NCBI GenBank assembly: GCA_024643445.1 | Contig: JAHEMX010000195.1 | Coordinates: forward strand, 1 to 7,091 | Source: Desulfobulbaceae bacterium | Lineage (GTDB): Bacteria; Desulfobacterota; Desulfobulbia; Desulfobulbales; Desulfocapsaceae | DNA length: 7,091 nucleotides | Direction: 5' to 3' | Shown here: piece by piece, positions 1-6,686 of the stretch | Layout: every line of letters starts with the position of its first letter | How positions within the stretch are numbered: the first letter of the stretch is position 1 | Program-made: the position numbers and the translations under genes | The notes under the pieces: model-generated | The model's input: the letters and a program-made list of their open reading frames with translations, nothing else | Told to the model about the DNA's origin: nothing | Database searches by the model: none

Positions 1-1
1 C

Positions 2-431
2 GTTCACAATGGAGTATTCCTGAAACTTACCACTTATCTGATTCATGAACAACTACTTAGGTTGTTGGGAATGTTGATGGATTGCAGACGGATAGAGGGG
101 GGGGGACGGTGTGGCATGCTGACAAATAGCGGGAAAGTGGAAGTTGAAGAAGTTCCTGTGAAGCTACAGATTTCAGATAGGTTGAGCAATTTGTCGATAG
201 GAAATAAGAGATGTAAAGGAATAAGGTGAAGCTGAAAATGTTGCACCACCAGATGGACCTTTTCACCCAAGAGGCAAAGCGTCATTCTTGCACACACTGG
301 AGATACTCCGCAAGGCCAAAGAAACCCTGCTATTTAATGACAATCGTGATTTTGAGGAGCAGCAGAAAGCTTTAATCGCTCCCATGGAGGAGATAAAAAT
401 CATGACTGGCGCCGGTCTTGTAAAAGTCTGA
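2..431 (+). pseudogene. Possible broken gene remnant (two consecutive open frames)
   Basis: No intact gene is recognised in the first 623 bases. Two plus-strand frames are open back to back. One runs from the window edge to a TGA at 227-229 (about 75 codons). The other runs from 225 to a TGA at 429-431 (68 codons). They overlap by a few bases, as a single coding sequence with one frameshift would. The second frame has a credible protein composition (for example HTLEILRKAKETLLFND, then DFEEQQKALIAPMEEIK) but has no ATG near its beginning. A run of nine G at 97-105 lies in the first frame and is a plausible site of slippage or sequencing error. I recognise no family. Chance open frames are a real alternative, and the minus-strand frames here look less protein-like. 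Confidence 0.2.
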
Positions 432-578
432 TCTAAGCACATGGCAGGGTGTTGTTTGAATTTGCGGGAAGAAGGTCGATCATAACTGACACACATTTTA
501 TAAATGCTTATCTTTTAGAAGTACTCTCGTGGAGATAAATAGAGCAATGGGATTGACAGCTCCCAGCTCCCGAAGCAA

Positions 579-608
579 CAGTTTGCCGCCGCCAGGCGGA
601 CTCAACTG
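579..608 (+). promoter_or_regulatory. Imperfect leader hairpin upstream of nfeD
   Basis: CAGTT (579-583) pairs with AACTG (604-608). Inside it CCGCC (586-590) pairs with GGCGG (595-599) around a GCCA loop. The structure ends six bases before the Shine-Dalgarno sequence (AGGAG, 614-618) of nfeD. A perfect -35 hexamer TTGACA lies at 553-558, but no good -10 is found at the usual distance, so the promoter itself is not assigned. The hairpin could tune translation or RNA stability. This is inferred from base pairing only. Confidence 0.3.
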
Positions 609-623
609 TCGCCAGGAGAGATT

Positions 624-2021
624 ATGACTGTTGGTATTGCACGACGCTGCCTGTCGAGCGGATCGGGCTTGAGGATACTCGCCGTCTGGTTTTGCCTTTC
701 GGCGCTCGCCGTATTCATTCAGTCTCAGCACCTCAATGCGGCGGCCGACTATGAGGTCGTTCGGTTTACGGTAAACGGCACGATCAATCCCGCCATAAAC
801 GACTATCTCCGCAAAGGTCTGGAAAAAGCAGAAGCAGCAGAAGCGAAGCTGGTGATTGTCCAGATGGACACTCCCGGCGGTCTCGACCGGTCCATGCGGG
901 ATATCATCCAGGCGATCCTGGCCTCTTCCATACCAGTGGTCTCATACGTGGCCCCTGACGGTGCGCGTGCAGCCAGTGCCGGCACTTATATCCTCTATGC
1001 GAGCCATATTGCGGCAATGGCCCCGGCTACCAACCTCGGTGCTGCGACACCGATACAGATCGGTGCCATGCCGGGCACTAAAAAGCCGGATGAAATGGAT
1101 GACCAGGATAAGAAAAATGGTAATGCCTTGCCTCAAAAATCGACTTTGGAGAAGAAAATCATCAACGATGCCAGCGCCTACATCAAGGCGCTCGCCAACC
1201 GGCATGGGCGCAACGGGGACTGGGCCGTGAAAGCGGTGCGCGAATCGGTGAGCCTCTCGGCCAAGGAAGCGCTCGAAATTGGCGTCATAGATGTGATAGC
1301 GAGTGATATCTCCGACCTTTTGGCCCAGATTGACGGGCACGAGGTCGCGATGAACGGTTACCGGCAGACACTCGCCACAAAAAATATGACGGTAACCGAG
1401 ATGGAACTAGGGTGGCGATACCGCGTACTCAGTGTCATCAGCGATCCGAACGTCGCCTACCTCCTGTTTCTTATGGGGATCTACGGCCTTATCTACGAGC
1501 TTGCCAATCCCGGTTTTCTGCTGCCGGGTGTTGCCGGAGGCATATCTCTGATGCTTGCCCTCTATGCCTTCCAGATCCTTCCTATCAACTATGCCGGGCT
1601 GGCCTTGATTTTCCTGGGCCTGGTCTTTCTGGTCAGCGAGGCATTTCTGCCGAGCTTTGGCGCGCTTGGCATCGGCGGAATCGTTTCATTCTTCGCTGGC
1701 TCGCTGATTCTCATGGATGATGAAAACCTGAAGATATCTTTTTCGCTCATCGTCGGAATCTCGGTGGTCTCCGCTGTCTGTATTTTACTGCTTGCTGGAC
1801 GTTTCGTTACCCTTAGAAGGAAAACGGTTCGGACCGGCAAGGAGGCTATGATCGGTAAGACAGTTGAGGCGCAGTCGGATTTTTCCGGTTCGGGCAGAAT
1901 ATGGGTGTACGGTGAATCCTGGCAGGCCCGGAGCGAACGGCCGATTCATCGAGGCGAAACAATGGTCATCACCTCCGTCGATGACCTGGAATTGACCGTC
2001 GAACCGCTCAAGGAGGATTGA
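624..2021 (+). CDS. nfeD: NfeD family membrane-bound serine protease (ClpP class)
   Basis: This is a 465-residue, full-length NfeD protein (long NfeD1b type). Residues 17-41 form a signal peptide or membrane segment ending in an Ala-rich stretch. Residues 43-240 are the ClpP-class protease domain, with TPGGL (83-87) and the signature RAASAGTYI (115-123). The expected nucleophile is Ser118, and Lys178 before NDASAYI is the likely dyad partner by analogy with archaeal PH1510. About five hydrophobic helices follow (277-393). The C-terminal NfeD OB-fold is at 408-462, with GRIWVYGESWQARS. In the family the protease and soluble domains face outside the cytoplasm and the protein acts on a stomatin partner. 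ATG 624 is preceded by AGGAG at 614-618. The gene ends two bases before the slipin gene, whose ribosome binding site lies within its last codons, so translation is coupled. All expected catalytic features are present. Function is by family inference. Confidence 0.93.
   Translation: MTVGIARRCLSSGSGLRILAVWFCLSALAVFIQSQHLNAAADYEVVRFTVNGTINPAINDYLRKGLEKAEAAEAKLVIVQMDTPGGLDRSMRDIIQAILASSIPVVSYVAPDGARAASAGTYILYASHIAAMAPATNLGAATPIQIGAMPGTKKPDEMDDQDKKNGNALPQKSTLEKKIINDASAYIKALANRHGRNGDWAVKAVRESVSLSAKEALEIGVIDVIASDISDLLAQIDGHEVAMNGYRQTLATKNMTVTEMELGWRYRVLSVISDPNVAYLLFLMGIYGLIYELANPGFLLPGVAGGISLMLALYAFQILPINYAGLALIFLGLVFLVSEAFLPSFGALGIGGIVSFFAGSLILMDDENLKISFSLIVGISVVSAVCILLLAGRFVTLRRKTVRTGKEAMIGKTVEAQSDFSGSGRIWVYGESWQARSERPIHRGETMVITSVDDLELTVEPLKED
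2011..2016 (+). promoter_or_regulatory. Ribosome binding site for the slipin gene, inside nfeD
   Basis: AGGAGG is a perfect Shine-Dalgarno core six bases before ATG 2023. It lies within the Lys-Glu-Asp end of nfeD. It decides the slipin start over the next in-frame ATG at 2035 and indicates translational coupling. Confidence 0.8.
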
Positions 2022-2022
2022 T

Positions 2023-2796
2023 ATGGTTACTCCAATGCTATTGAACTATGTGGCGCCGGTGGCATTGATCATCGGGCTTTTTGCACTCTCCCTGAGAATT
2101 GTTGCAGAATATGAACGGTTGGTCGTCCTGTTTTTCGGCAGGTTTCAGGGGGTCAAGATGCCCGGACTGCGAATTGTCGTCCCGGGCGTCCAACGCGCCT
2201 TTCGTGTTGATCTGCGAGTCATTACCATGGACATCCCTACCCAGGATGTTATCTCCAGAGACAATGTCACGGTAAGGGTCAATGCCGTACTCTACTTCCG
2301 GGTCGTTGATCCTGAAAAGGCAATTATCAAGGTGGAGAATTTTAATATGGCGGTTAATCAACTATCGCAGACTACCCTGCGTTCGGTACTCGGTCAGCAT
2401 GATCTTGACGAGATGCTATCAGAGCGGGACAAGCTCAACGAAAACATCCAGGTAATCATTGATAAGCGTGCCGATGCCTGGGGTATCAAGGTCATAAATG
2501 TGGAAATCAAGCATATCGACCTGAACGAGTCAATGGTTCGGGCCATAGCCAGGCAGGCAGAGGCTGAACGCGAGAGGCGGGCAAAGGTCATCCATGCAGA
2601 AGGGGAGTATCAGGCGGCCGAGAAGCTGCTTTCCGCCGCCAATATCATCTCTGAGAATAACCAGGCCCTGCAGTTACGCTATCTGCAGACGCTGAACGAT
2701 ATTTCGACCAATAACAAATCAAACACGATCGTCTTCCCGGTGCCGATGGAGATGTTACAGGCAATTTTCAAACCTGCACGCCAAGACAATGCCTGA
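2023..2796 (+). CDS. Slipin / stomatin-like SPFH (Band 7) membrane protein
   Basis: This 257-residue protein has the usual size for a bacterial slipin. A single hydrophobic segment (residues 7-26) anchors it in the inner membrane. The SPFH domain (about 28-175) shows the slipin signatures EYERLVVLFFGRF, PGLRIVVPGVQ, DIPTQDVISRDNVTVRVNAV, TTLRSVLG and LDEMLSERDKLN. A charged helical region (174-205, RQAEAERERRAK then AEGEYQAAEKL) is the typical oligomerising coiled coil. The conserved hydrophobic end TIVFPVP (235-241) is the region that NfeD homologues cleave in archaeal p-stomatin. Slipins assemble into large rings or membrane microdomains and recruit proteases or channels. It is the second gene of the nfeD operon, one base after the nfeD stop codon. 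No terminator is visible after it before the next gene. Confidence 0.93.
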   Translation: MVTPMLLNYVAPVALIIGLFALSLRIVAEYERLVVLFFGRFQGVKMPGLRIVVPGVQRAFRVDLRVITMDIPTQDVISRDNVTVRVNAVLYFRVVDPEKAIIKVENFNMAVNQLSQTTLRSVLGQHDLDEMLSERDKLNENIQVIIDKRADAWGIKVINVEIKHIDLNESMVRAIARQAEAERERRAKVIHAEGEYQAAEKLLSAANIISENNQALQLRYLQTLNDISTNNKSNTIVFPVPMEMLQAIFKPARQDNA

Positions 2797-2828
2797 AATG
2801 TCCTTGAAAATGTTTGAGTGGTTAGAGA

Positions 2829-2858
2829 TTAACAGGAACATGTTAAAATCATAGTAAT
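2829..2858 (+). promoter_or_regulatory. Weak candidate promoter of the aldo/keto reductase gene
   Basis: TTAACA (2829-2834) matches five of six -35 bases. AGTAAT (2853-2858) matches four of six -10 bases, 18 bases downstream. The alternative -10 TAAAAT (2844-2849) is a better hexamer but lacks a good -35. An own promoter would fit the 81-base gap after the slipin gene and the different base composition of the reductase, but readthrough is equally possible. Confidence 0.22.
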
Positions 2859-2877
2859 TTCCTTTATTGGAGGAAAA

Positions 2878-3834
2878 ATGAAAATTGTTAAACTTGGTCA
2901 ACAAGGTCTAAAGGTTCCCGGCGTTGGACTTGGCTGCATGGGTATGTCGGAATTTTATGGTCAATCAGATGATACTAAAAGCCTAAAACTACTTGATGAA
3001 TCCTTAGAAATCGGCTGTAATTTTTGGGATACCGCCGATATGTACGGCCCATTTACCAACGAAGAATTACTTGGTAAAGCGCTGGCAAATCGCCGTGAAA
3101 AAGTCATTTTGGCCACAAAGTTCGGCATAAAACGCGGACAAGATGGTGCCTGGTTTGGTATTAGCGGCTCACCAGAATACGTTAAAGCCTGCTGCGACGC
3201 TTCCTTGAAGCGCCTGAACACCGATTATATCGACCTTTACTACCAACATCGACCCGACCCGGAAGTCCCCATTGAAGAAACAATCGGCACGATGGCCGAA
3301 CTGGTCCAAGCAGGTAAAGTTCGCTACATCGGACTGTCAGAATCCAGTGCCGAAGACCTGGAAAAAGCACACCATACCCACCCAATTTCCGCGCTGCAAA
3401 CTGAGCTTTCACTCTGGTCGCGAGACGTTGAACAAAGTATTTTGCCAAAAGCGCGTGAACTTGGAATTGGCTTTGTCGCTTACAGCCCGCTTGGCCGCGG
3501 ATTTTTAACTGGCGCCATTAAACAGCGCGATGATCTTGAACAAGGTGACTGGCGATTAAGCAACCCTCGTTTTAGTGAAGAAGCTATTGTAAATAACCAG
3601 AAACTTGTAGAAAAAGTCAAGGAAATCGCGACGGAAAAAAACATTACCCCTTCACAAGTGGCGTTGGCATGGGTACTTGCTAGAGGTGATGATATCGCTA
3701 CGATACCGGGAACACGCCACTCGAAATATTTGAATTTAAATTGGGCGACTCAGGTAATTGTTTTGAGTAAAAAGGAGAAAGCAGAGTTAGACGCTTTTTC
3801 TCGGAAATTTAAGGTTGTGGGCGAGCGCTATTGA
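2878..3834 (+). CDS. Aldo/keto reductase (AKR13/YakC-like)
   Basis: This 318-residue protein is a full-length (beta/alpha)8-barrel oxidoreductase, slightly shorter than typical AKR13 members. It should reduce aldehydes or ketones with NADPH in the cytoplasm; the substrate cannot be told from sequence. It opens with the family start VKLGQQGLKVPGVGLGCMGM. The catalytic tetrad is intact: Asp51 and Tyr56 (in DTADMYG), Lys81 (ATKFG) and His124 (YYQHRPDP). The cofactor region shows AYSPLGRGFLTG (201-212) and IPGTRHSKYLNLN (276-288), and it ends in the family-like VGERY. GGAGG (2869-2873) lies four bases before the ATG. The gene is visibly less GC-rich than nfeD (27 of its first 60 bases are G or C, against 38 of 60 at 841-900), which may mean a different origin. 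Its neighbours give no pathway clue. Confidence 0.93.
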   Translation: MKIVKLGQQGLKVPGVGLGCMGMSEFYGQSDDTKSLKLLDESLEIGCNFWDTADMYGPFTNEELLGKALANRREKVILATKFGIKRGQDGAWFGISGSPEYVKACCDASLKRLNTDYIDLYYQHRPDPEVPIEETIGTMAELVQAGKVRYIGLSESSAEDLEKAHHTHPISALQTELSLWSRDVEQSILPKARELGIGFVAYSPLGRGFLTGAIKQRDDLEQGDWRLSNPRFSEEAIVNNQKLVEKVKEIATEKNITPSQVALAWVLARGDDIATIPGTRHSKYLNLNWATQVIVLSKKEKAELDAFSRKFKVVGERY

Positions 3835-3921
3835 AACGAGCCGTAAAAAACAGCACAATGCCGGAAGCAGTGGCAGCGCGGGGTACGGTTCCTGAGAAGC
3901 TGAATCCCCACACAGACGTTC

Positions 3922-3946
3922 CAGCGGAAGGTAAAAACCGCCGCTG
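3922..3946 (+). terminator. Terminator-like hairpin after the aldo/keto reductase gene
   Basis: CAGCGG (3922-3927) pairs perfectly with CCGCTG (3941-3946). Within the loop GGT (3930-3932) pairs with ACC (3937-3939) around AAAA. It is followed by AATTTTCGCTTTAATTTT, which is T-rich but not an unbroken T-run. The place, 88 bases after the reductase stop, fits a transcription terminator, but the tail is imperfect. Confidence 0.35.
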
Positions 3947-4004
3947 AATTTTCGCTTTAATTTTGCCATCTTGAAGGTCTTTTTATTCTACCAACGATTA
4001 AGCC

Positions 4005-4315
4005 TTAGACTATTCCTTTTATTCTTTCGGTTAGTAATAATTCTACAGTGTCCGAGATGCCTTCAGCGATAACGACACCACTTCCCTGGCTAACCTTCTC
4101 GCCACTAGCAAGGATAGAGTATGTCTCTGTTATGGTTAATTTCCGACTGGTTCGTTTTTCAACCCTTGCTTTAATTTTCGGTTGGCAACTCAATCAAAAC
4201 TGGTAACCTTTATATTTTCAAGTGATGGGTCACGGAAAGGAATCTAAAATACTTTATCATCGTCTGAGACCACGGCGGGAAACACATCAGTTCTCTGGTA
4301 TATTCTATCTGGTGC
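4005..4315 (-). pseudogene. Possible minus-strand gene debris in the 3835-4387 gap
   Basis: The 553-base gap between the reductase and the channel gene has no recognisable intact gene. On the minus strand, 4193 down to 4005 is a 62-codon frame with credible composition (KIKARVEKRTSRKLTITETY, then SGVVIAEGISDTVELLLTE). It begins only at a TTG, with no ribosome binding site and a stop directly upstream. In another minus-strand frame just upstream, two short open pieces follow one another. One is 4315-4247 (23 residues, containing RTDVFPAVVSDDDKVF) and ends in a TAG. The other is 4243-4193 (17 residues, IPFRDPSLENIKVTSFD) and ends in a TGA. Together they resemble one gene broken by two stops and a frameshift. 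No family is recognised, and chance is not excluded. Confidence 0.22.
4296..4304 (+). promoter_or_regulatory. Candidate extended -10 promoter of the channel/OmpA operon
   Basis: TGGTATATT has the extended -10 form (TG, one base, then TATATT, five of six matches to TATAAT). There is no good -35 at the expected distance, which extended -10 promoters can tolerate. It would start transcription near 4311, giving a leader of roughly 77 bases before the ATG at 4388. This is a motif match only. Confidence 0.3.
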
Positions 4316-4387
4316 TTAAACATCAAACGAGAACTGCGAAACAGGGCAGGTCTGTAAGATGGCTAAACAAAACTAAAGGGCTATTTT

Positions 4388-5266
4388 ATGAGTAATCCAC
4401 GCTACCACCTTCTGATCATGTTTCTCTTTGTCATTATTGTCATGGTGGTCTGTGCCCTTCTGTACATACCGCTGGAACAGGCGTTCATGTCTAACTGGGG
4501 CTTCAACCTGATCATTGTTGGTACGTTGGTCATTGGTATCCTGCTCAACGTCCGGCGTGTTATTACTCTTGAACCAGAGATCAACTGGATAAAGATTTTC
4601 CGCACCGGAACGAGTGGTTTGTCCGTTGCTGATAGCCCTGAGTTACTTAAACCCCTGGCCAAGCACCTTGAAGGAATGCATCGTGACCGATTCAGTTTGT
4701 CGGCATTGTCACTGCGAACGGTGCTTGAAGGAATTCGGGGACGACTGGATGAGTCAAGAGAAATTTCTCGCTATTTAATTGGATTGCTCGTTTTTCTCGG
4801 CCTCCTTGGCACCTTCTGGGGATTGCTCGGTACCATCGGTTCGGTTGGAGGAATCATCGGAGGTCTTGAAGTCGGCGATAAAGACTATGGCCAGATGTTT
4901 CAAGCCTTGAAGGCAGGATTGCAGAAACCGCTTCAAGGAATGGGGACCGCATTCAGTTCTTCTCTCTTTGGGCTTGGAGGATCTTTGATACTTGGATTTA
5001 TAGACATCCAGGCGAATCATGCACAAAACAGGTTCTTCAATGATCTAGAGGAATGGTTGTCCGGCGTTACACAGCTGGTTGATCGGACCAGCAGTTTTGA
5101 AGTTGCAGAAAGCATTTCCCTGGCACAGCCAAAAGATACCCAAACCCAATTTGACATGCTTCTAGAAGAATTACATCAAACCAACCGGAATATGGAAGAA
5201 CTATTGATGAGATCAGGTTCGCCCCAGAATACCGGTCTCAGCCGTAAGCCTGATGATGGGGATTAG
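4388..5266 (+). CDS. MotA/TolQ/ExbB-family proton channel protein
   Basis: This 292-residue inner-membrane protein has four predicted helices: about 8-30, 38-55, 129-155 and 187-208. The MotA/TolQ/ExbB domain is at about 125-235, with the Gly-rich LLGTFWGLLGTIGSVGG (139-155) and GMGTAFSSSLFGLGGSLILGF (184-204). In this superfamily five such subunits surround two partner helices, and ion flow drives rotation or force. The partner is the next gene, eight bases downstream. The loop at 56-128 is cytoplasmic by analogy, and the C-terminal tail (240-292) is short and polar, unlike the long tail of Zorya ZorA. AAAGGG (4375-4380) is a weak Shine-Dalgarno seven bases before the ATG. No flagellar, Ton or Tol genes lie nearby, so the process it powers is unknown. 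The family is secure; the role is not. Confidence 0.85.
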   Translation: MSNPRYHLLIMFLFVIIVMVVCALLYIPLEQAFMSNWGFNLIIVGTLVIGILLNVRRVITLEPEINWIKIFRTGTSGLSVADSPELLKPLAKHLEGMHRDRFSLSALSLRTVLEGIRGRLDESREISRYLIGLLVFLGLLGTFWGLLGTIGSVGGIIGGLEVGDKDYGQMFQALKAGLQKPLQGMGTAFSSSLFGLGGSLILGFIDIQANHAQNRFFNDLEEWLSGVTQLVDRTSSFEVAESISLAQPKDTQTQFDMLLEELHQTNRNMEELLMRSGSPQNTGLSRKPDDGD

Positions 5267-5269
5267 GAG
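5265..5269 (+). promoter_or_regulatory. Ribosome binding site overlapping the channel gene stop
   Basis: AGGAG shares two bases with the TAG stop of the channel gene (5264-5266) and lies five bases before ATG 5275. The arrangement couples translation of the two partners, as expected for subunits of one complex. Confidence 0.7.
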
Positions 5270-5274
5270 AAATT

Positions 5275-6552
5275 ATGCCTTCAAACACCCGTAATTCCCG
5301 AGAGACTGTAAGTATCTGGCCGGGCTATGTAGACGTGCTGTCGGCGTTGATAATGTTGATAATATTTGTATTACTCATTTTCACTTTGTCACAATTCATT
5401 CTGAGTGCCATTCTTACTGACAAGAACAGCGAGCTGGAAGATTTACATCTTCGCATCGCCGAGATATCTGATCTACTGGGTCTGGAGCAAGAGACAAATG
5501 CTGCGATGACCACGACAATCGCGGACTTGTCATCAGAAATAGAGGAACTCACCTTAGATCGGTCAAATTTAAATAGTGAAATCGAATATTTAAACGAAAA
5601 AAAAGCTGAGGATCGTGAAACAATCGAACTCCATCTACAAACCATCGCAAGTCTTCAGGAAGATATCCAATCATTGCAGCAAGTGAGGCAGGACCTTGAG
5701 AGCAAAATCGAAGCGGCCGCGATCGCGCTGATTCAGGAACAAGGTTTAACCAAATCTTTGCGAGACCGGAGCAAGGCGCTTGAAGCCAAGTTAGCGGAGG
5801 AGCAGGAAACAACCTTACTCGCACAGCGAGACATCGAACAGCGCGATATCAGAATCCAGGCACTCTCTGCTTTGATCGGCGAACAGAAAGACGCCTTGGA
5901 AAATCAGCGCAGCCTCACCGCTGATGCACGTGCAGAAGTAGCTCTTCTCAGTCAAAAAATTAATCAATTAAGAAGTCAACTCTCCGAAATCGGACAGGCC
6001 CTGAGACTTTCAGAACGTGAACGAGAGGAACAGAAAGAGCAGATTGGTGATCTGGGGAGACGCCTCAACATCGAACTGGCACGCAAGGTCAACGATCTGG
6101 AGCGCTATCGGTCAGAATTTTTCGGACGTCTTCGCGAAATCATTGCCGATAAGCCGATGATTCGCGTCGAAGGGGACCGATTTCTGTTGCAAGCAGAATT
6201 GTTATTTCCCTCGGGAAGCGCTTATCTCTCGGATCAGGGCAAATTAGAACTTCAAGCGCTCGCCGACGTTTTCAAGGACATTAGCACTGATATTCCAGAT
6301 GACCTGCATTGGATCTTGAGAGTTGATGGTCACACTGACAAAGTACCAATTAGTTCTAACCAGTATCCCTCCAACTGGGAGTTGTCGACTGCCCGAGCTG
6401 TATCGGTTGTTCGCTATCTCGCCAGTCAGGGGATTCCCGAGGAACGGATGGCTGCTGCCGGATTCAGTAAATTCCATCCCATTGATTTGGCTGATACAGA
6501 ACAAGCCTATCGAAAAAATAGGCGTATTGAGATTAAATTGACCTCACGGTAG
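5275..6552 (+). CDS. MotB-like protein: one membrane helix, long coiled coil, OmpA peptidoglycan-binding domain
   Basis: This 425-residue protein starts with a short cytoplasmic end and then WPGYVD and a single membrane helix (about 21-47). Asp20 sits where MotB-type partners carry the ion-coupling aspartate. Residues about 50-290 are almost entirely heptad-like, charged helix (for example DLSSEIEELTLDRSNLNSEI), a coiled coil of roughly 240 residues. Residues 297-423 are an OmpA-family domain: LLFPSGSAYLS (309-319), VDGHTD (350-355), NWELSTARAVSVV (367-379) and NRRIEIKL (415-422). Asp355 and Arg374 correspond to the peptidoglycan-binding pair of this domain. It should sit in the inner membrane with the coil and OmpA domain in the periplasm, gripping the wall, and form the rotor or axle partner of the upstream channel. 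Similar channel/peptidoglycan-binding pairs of unknown function occur in other Gram-negative bacteria. Confidence 0.85.
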   Translation: MPSNTRNSRETVSIWPGYVDVLSALIMLIIFVLLIFTLSQFILSAILTDKNSELEDLHLRIAEISDLLGLEQETNAAMTTTIADLSSEIEELTLDRSNLNSEIEYLNEKKAEDRETIELHLQTIASLQEDIQSLQQVRQDLESKIEAAAIALIQEQGLTKSLRDRSKALEAKLAEEQETTLLAQRDIEQRDIRIQALSALIGEQKDALENQRSLTADARAEVALLSQKINQLRSQLSEIGQALRLSEREREEQKEQIGDLGRRLNIELARKVNDLERYRSEFFGRLREIIADKPMIRVEGDRFLLQAELLFPSGSAYLSDQGKLELQALADVFKDISTDIPDDLHWILRVDGHTDKVPISSNQYPSNWELSTARAVSVVRYLASQGIPEERMAAAGFSKFHPIDLADTEQAYRKNRRIEIKLTSR

Positions 6553-6613
6553 AACTCCATCAAACCCTGCTTGCCAGATTGAGTCTCGATTTCTACCAAT
6601 CATCGCATGTGAT

Positions 6614-6626
6614 AGACGTAACGTCT
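6614..6626. repeat. Near-perfect palindrome AGACGT-A-ACGTCT
   Basis: Six bases and their inverse complement flank one central A. It sits 62 bases after the OmpA-domain gene, in a 314-base stretch (6553-6866) without a recognised gene. It could be an operator half-site pair or a very tight hairpin, but has no T-run and is a poor terminator. Chance is possible. Confidence 0.25.
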
Positions 6627-6686
6627 TGAGATAGAACCCAAACAAAGCTGAGATAAAAAGTAATCCTCATTGCCCCCTTATAAAAT

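Noticed and set aside
57..297. Minus-strand frames of 69 and 84 codons at the left edge
   Set aside because: Their composition is unlike protein (long hydrophobic and Ser/Pro runs without motifs), they overlap each other in different frames, and they lack ribosome binding sites.
942..1340. Long antisense frame within nfeD
   Set aside because: It is a shadow of the well-supported nfeD reading frame in GC-rich sequence and has no motif of its own.
3785..3791. GTTAGAC resembling an integron attC core site
   Set aside because: It lies inside the reductase coding sequence, and no matching inverse core site or paired stem is present at the right distance.
3787..3969. Minus-strand 60-codon frame starting ATG at 3969
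   Set aside because: It overlaps the end of the reductase gene on the other strand, has no ribosome binding site and no recognisable motif. A plus-strand frame over the same bases (3831-3947) is equally open, so neither is supported.
4388..6552. Zorya defence (ZorA/ZorB) call for the channel/OmpA pair
   Set aside because: The channel has only a short C-terminal tail and the long coil is in the partner instead. No ZorC/ZorD or other defence gene is in the window, so only a general motor-like call is justified.
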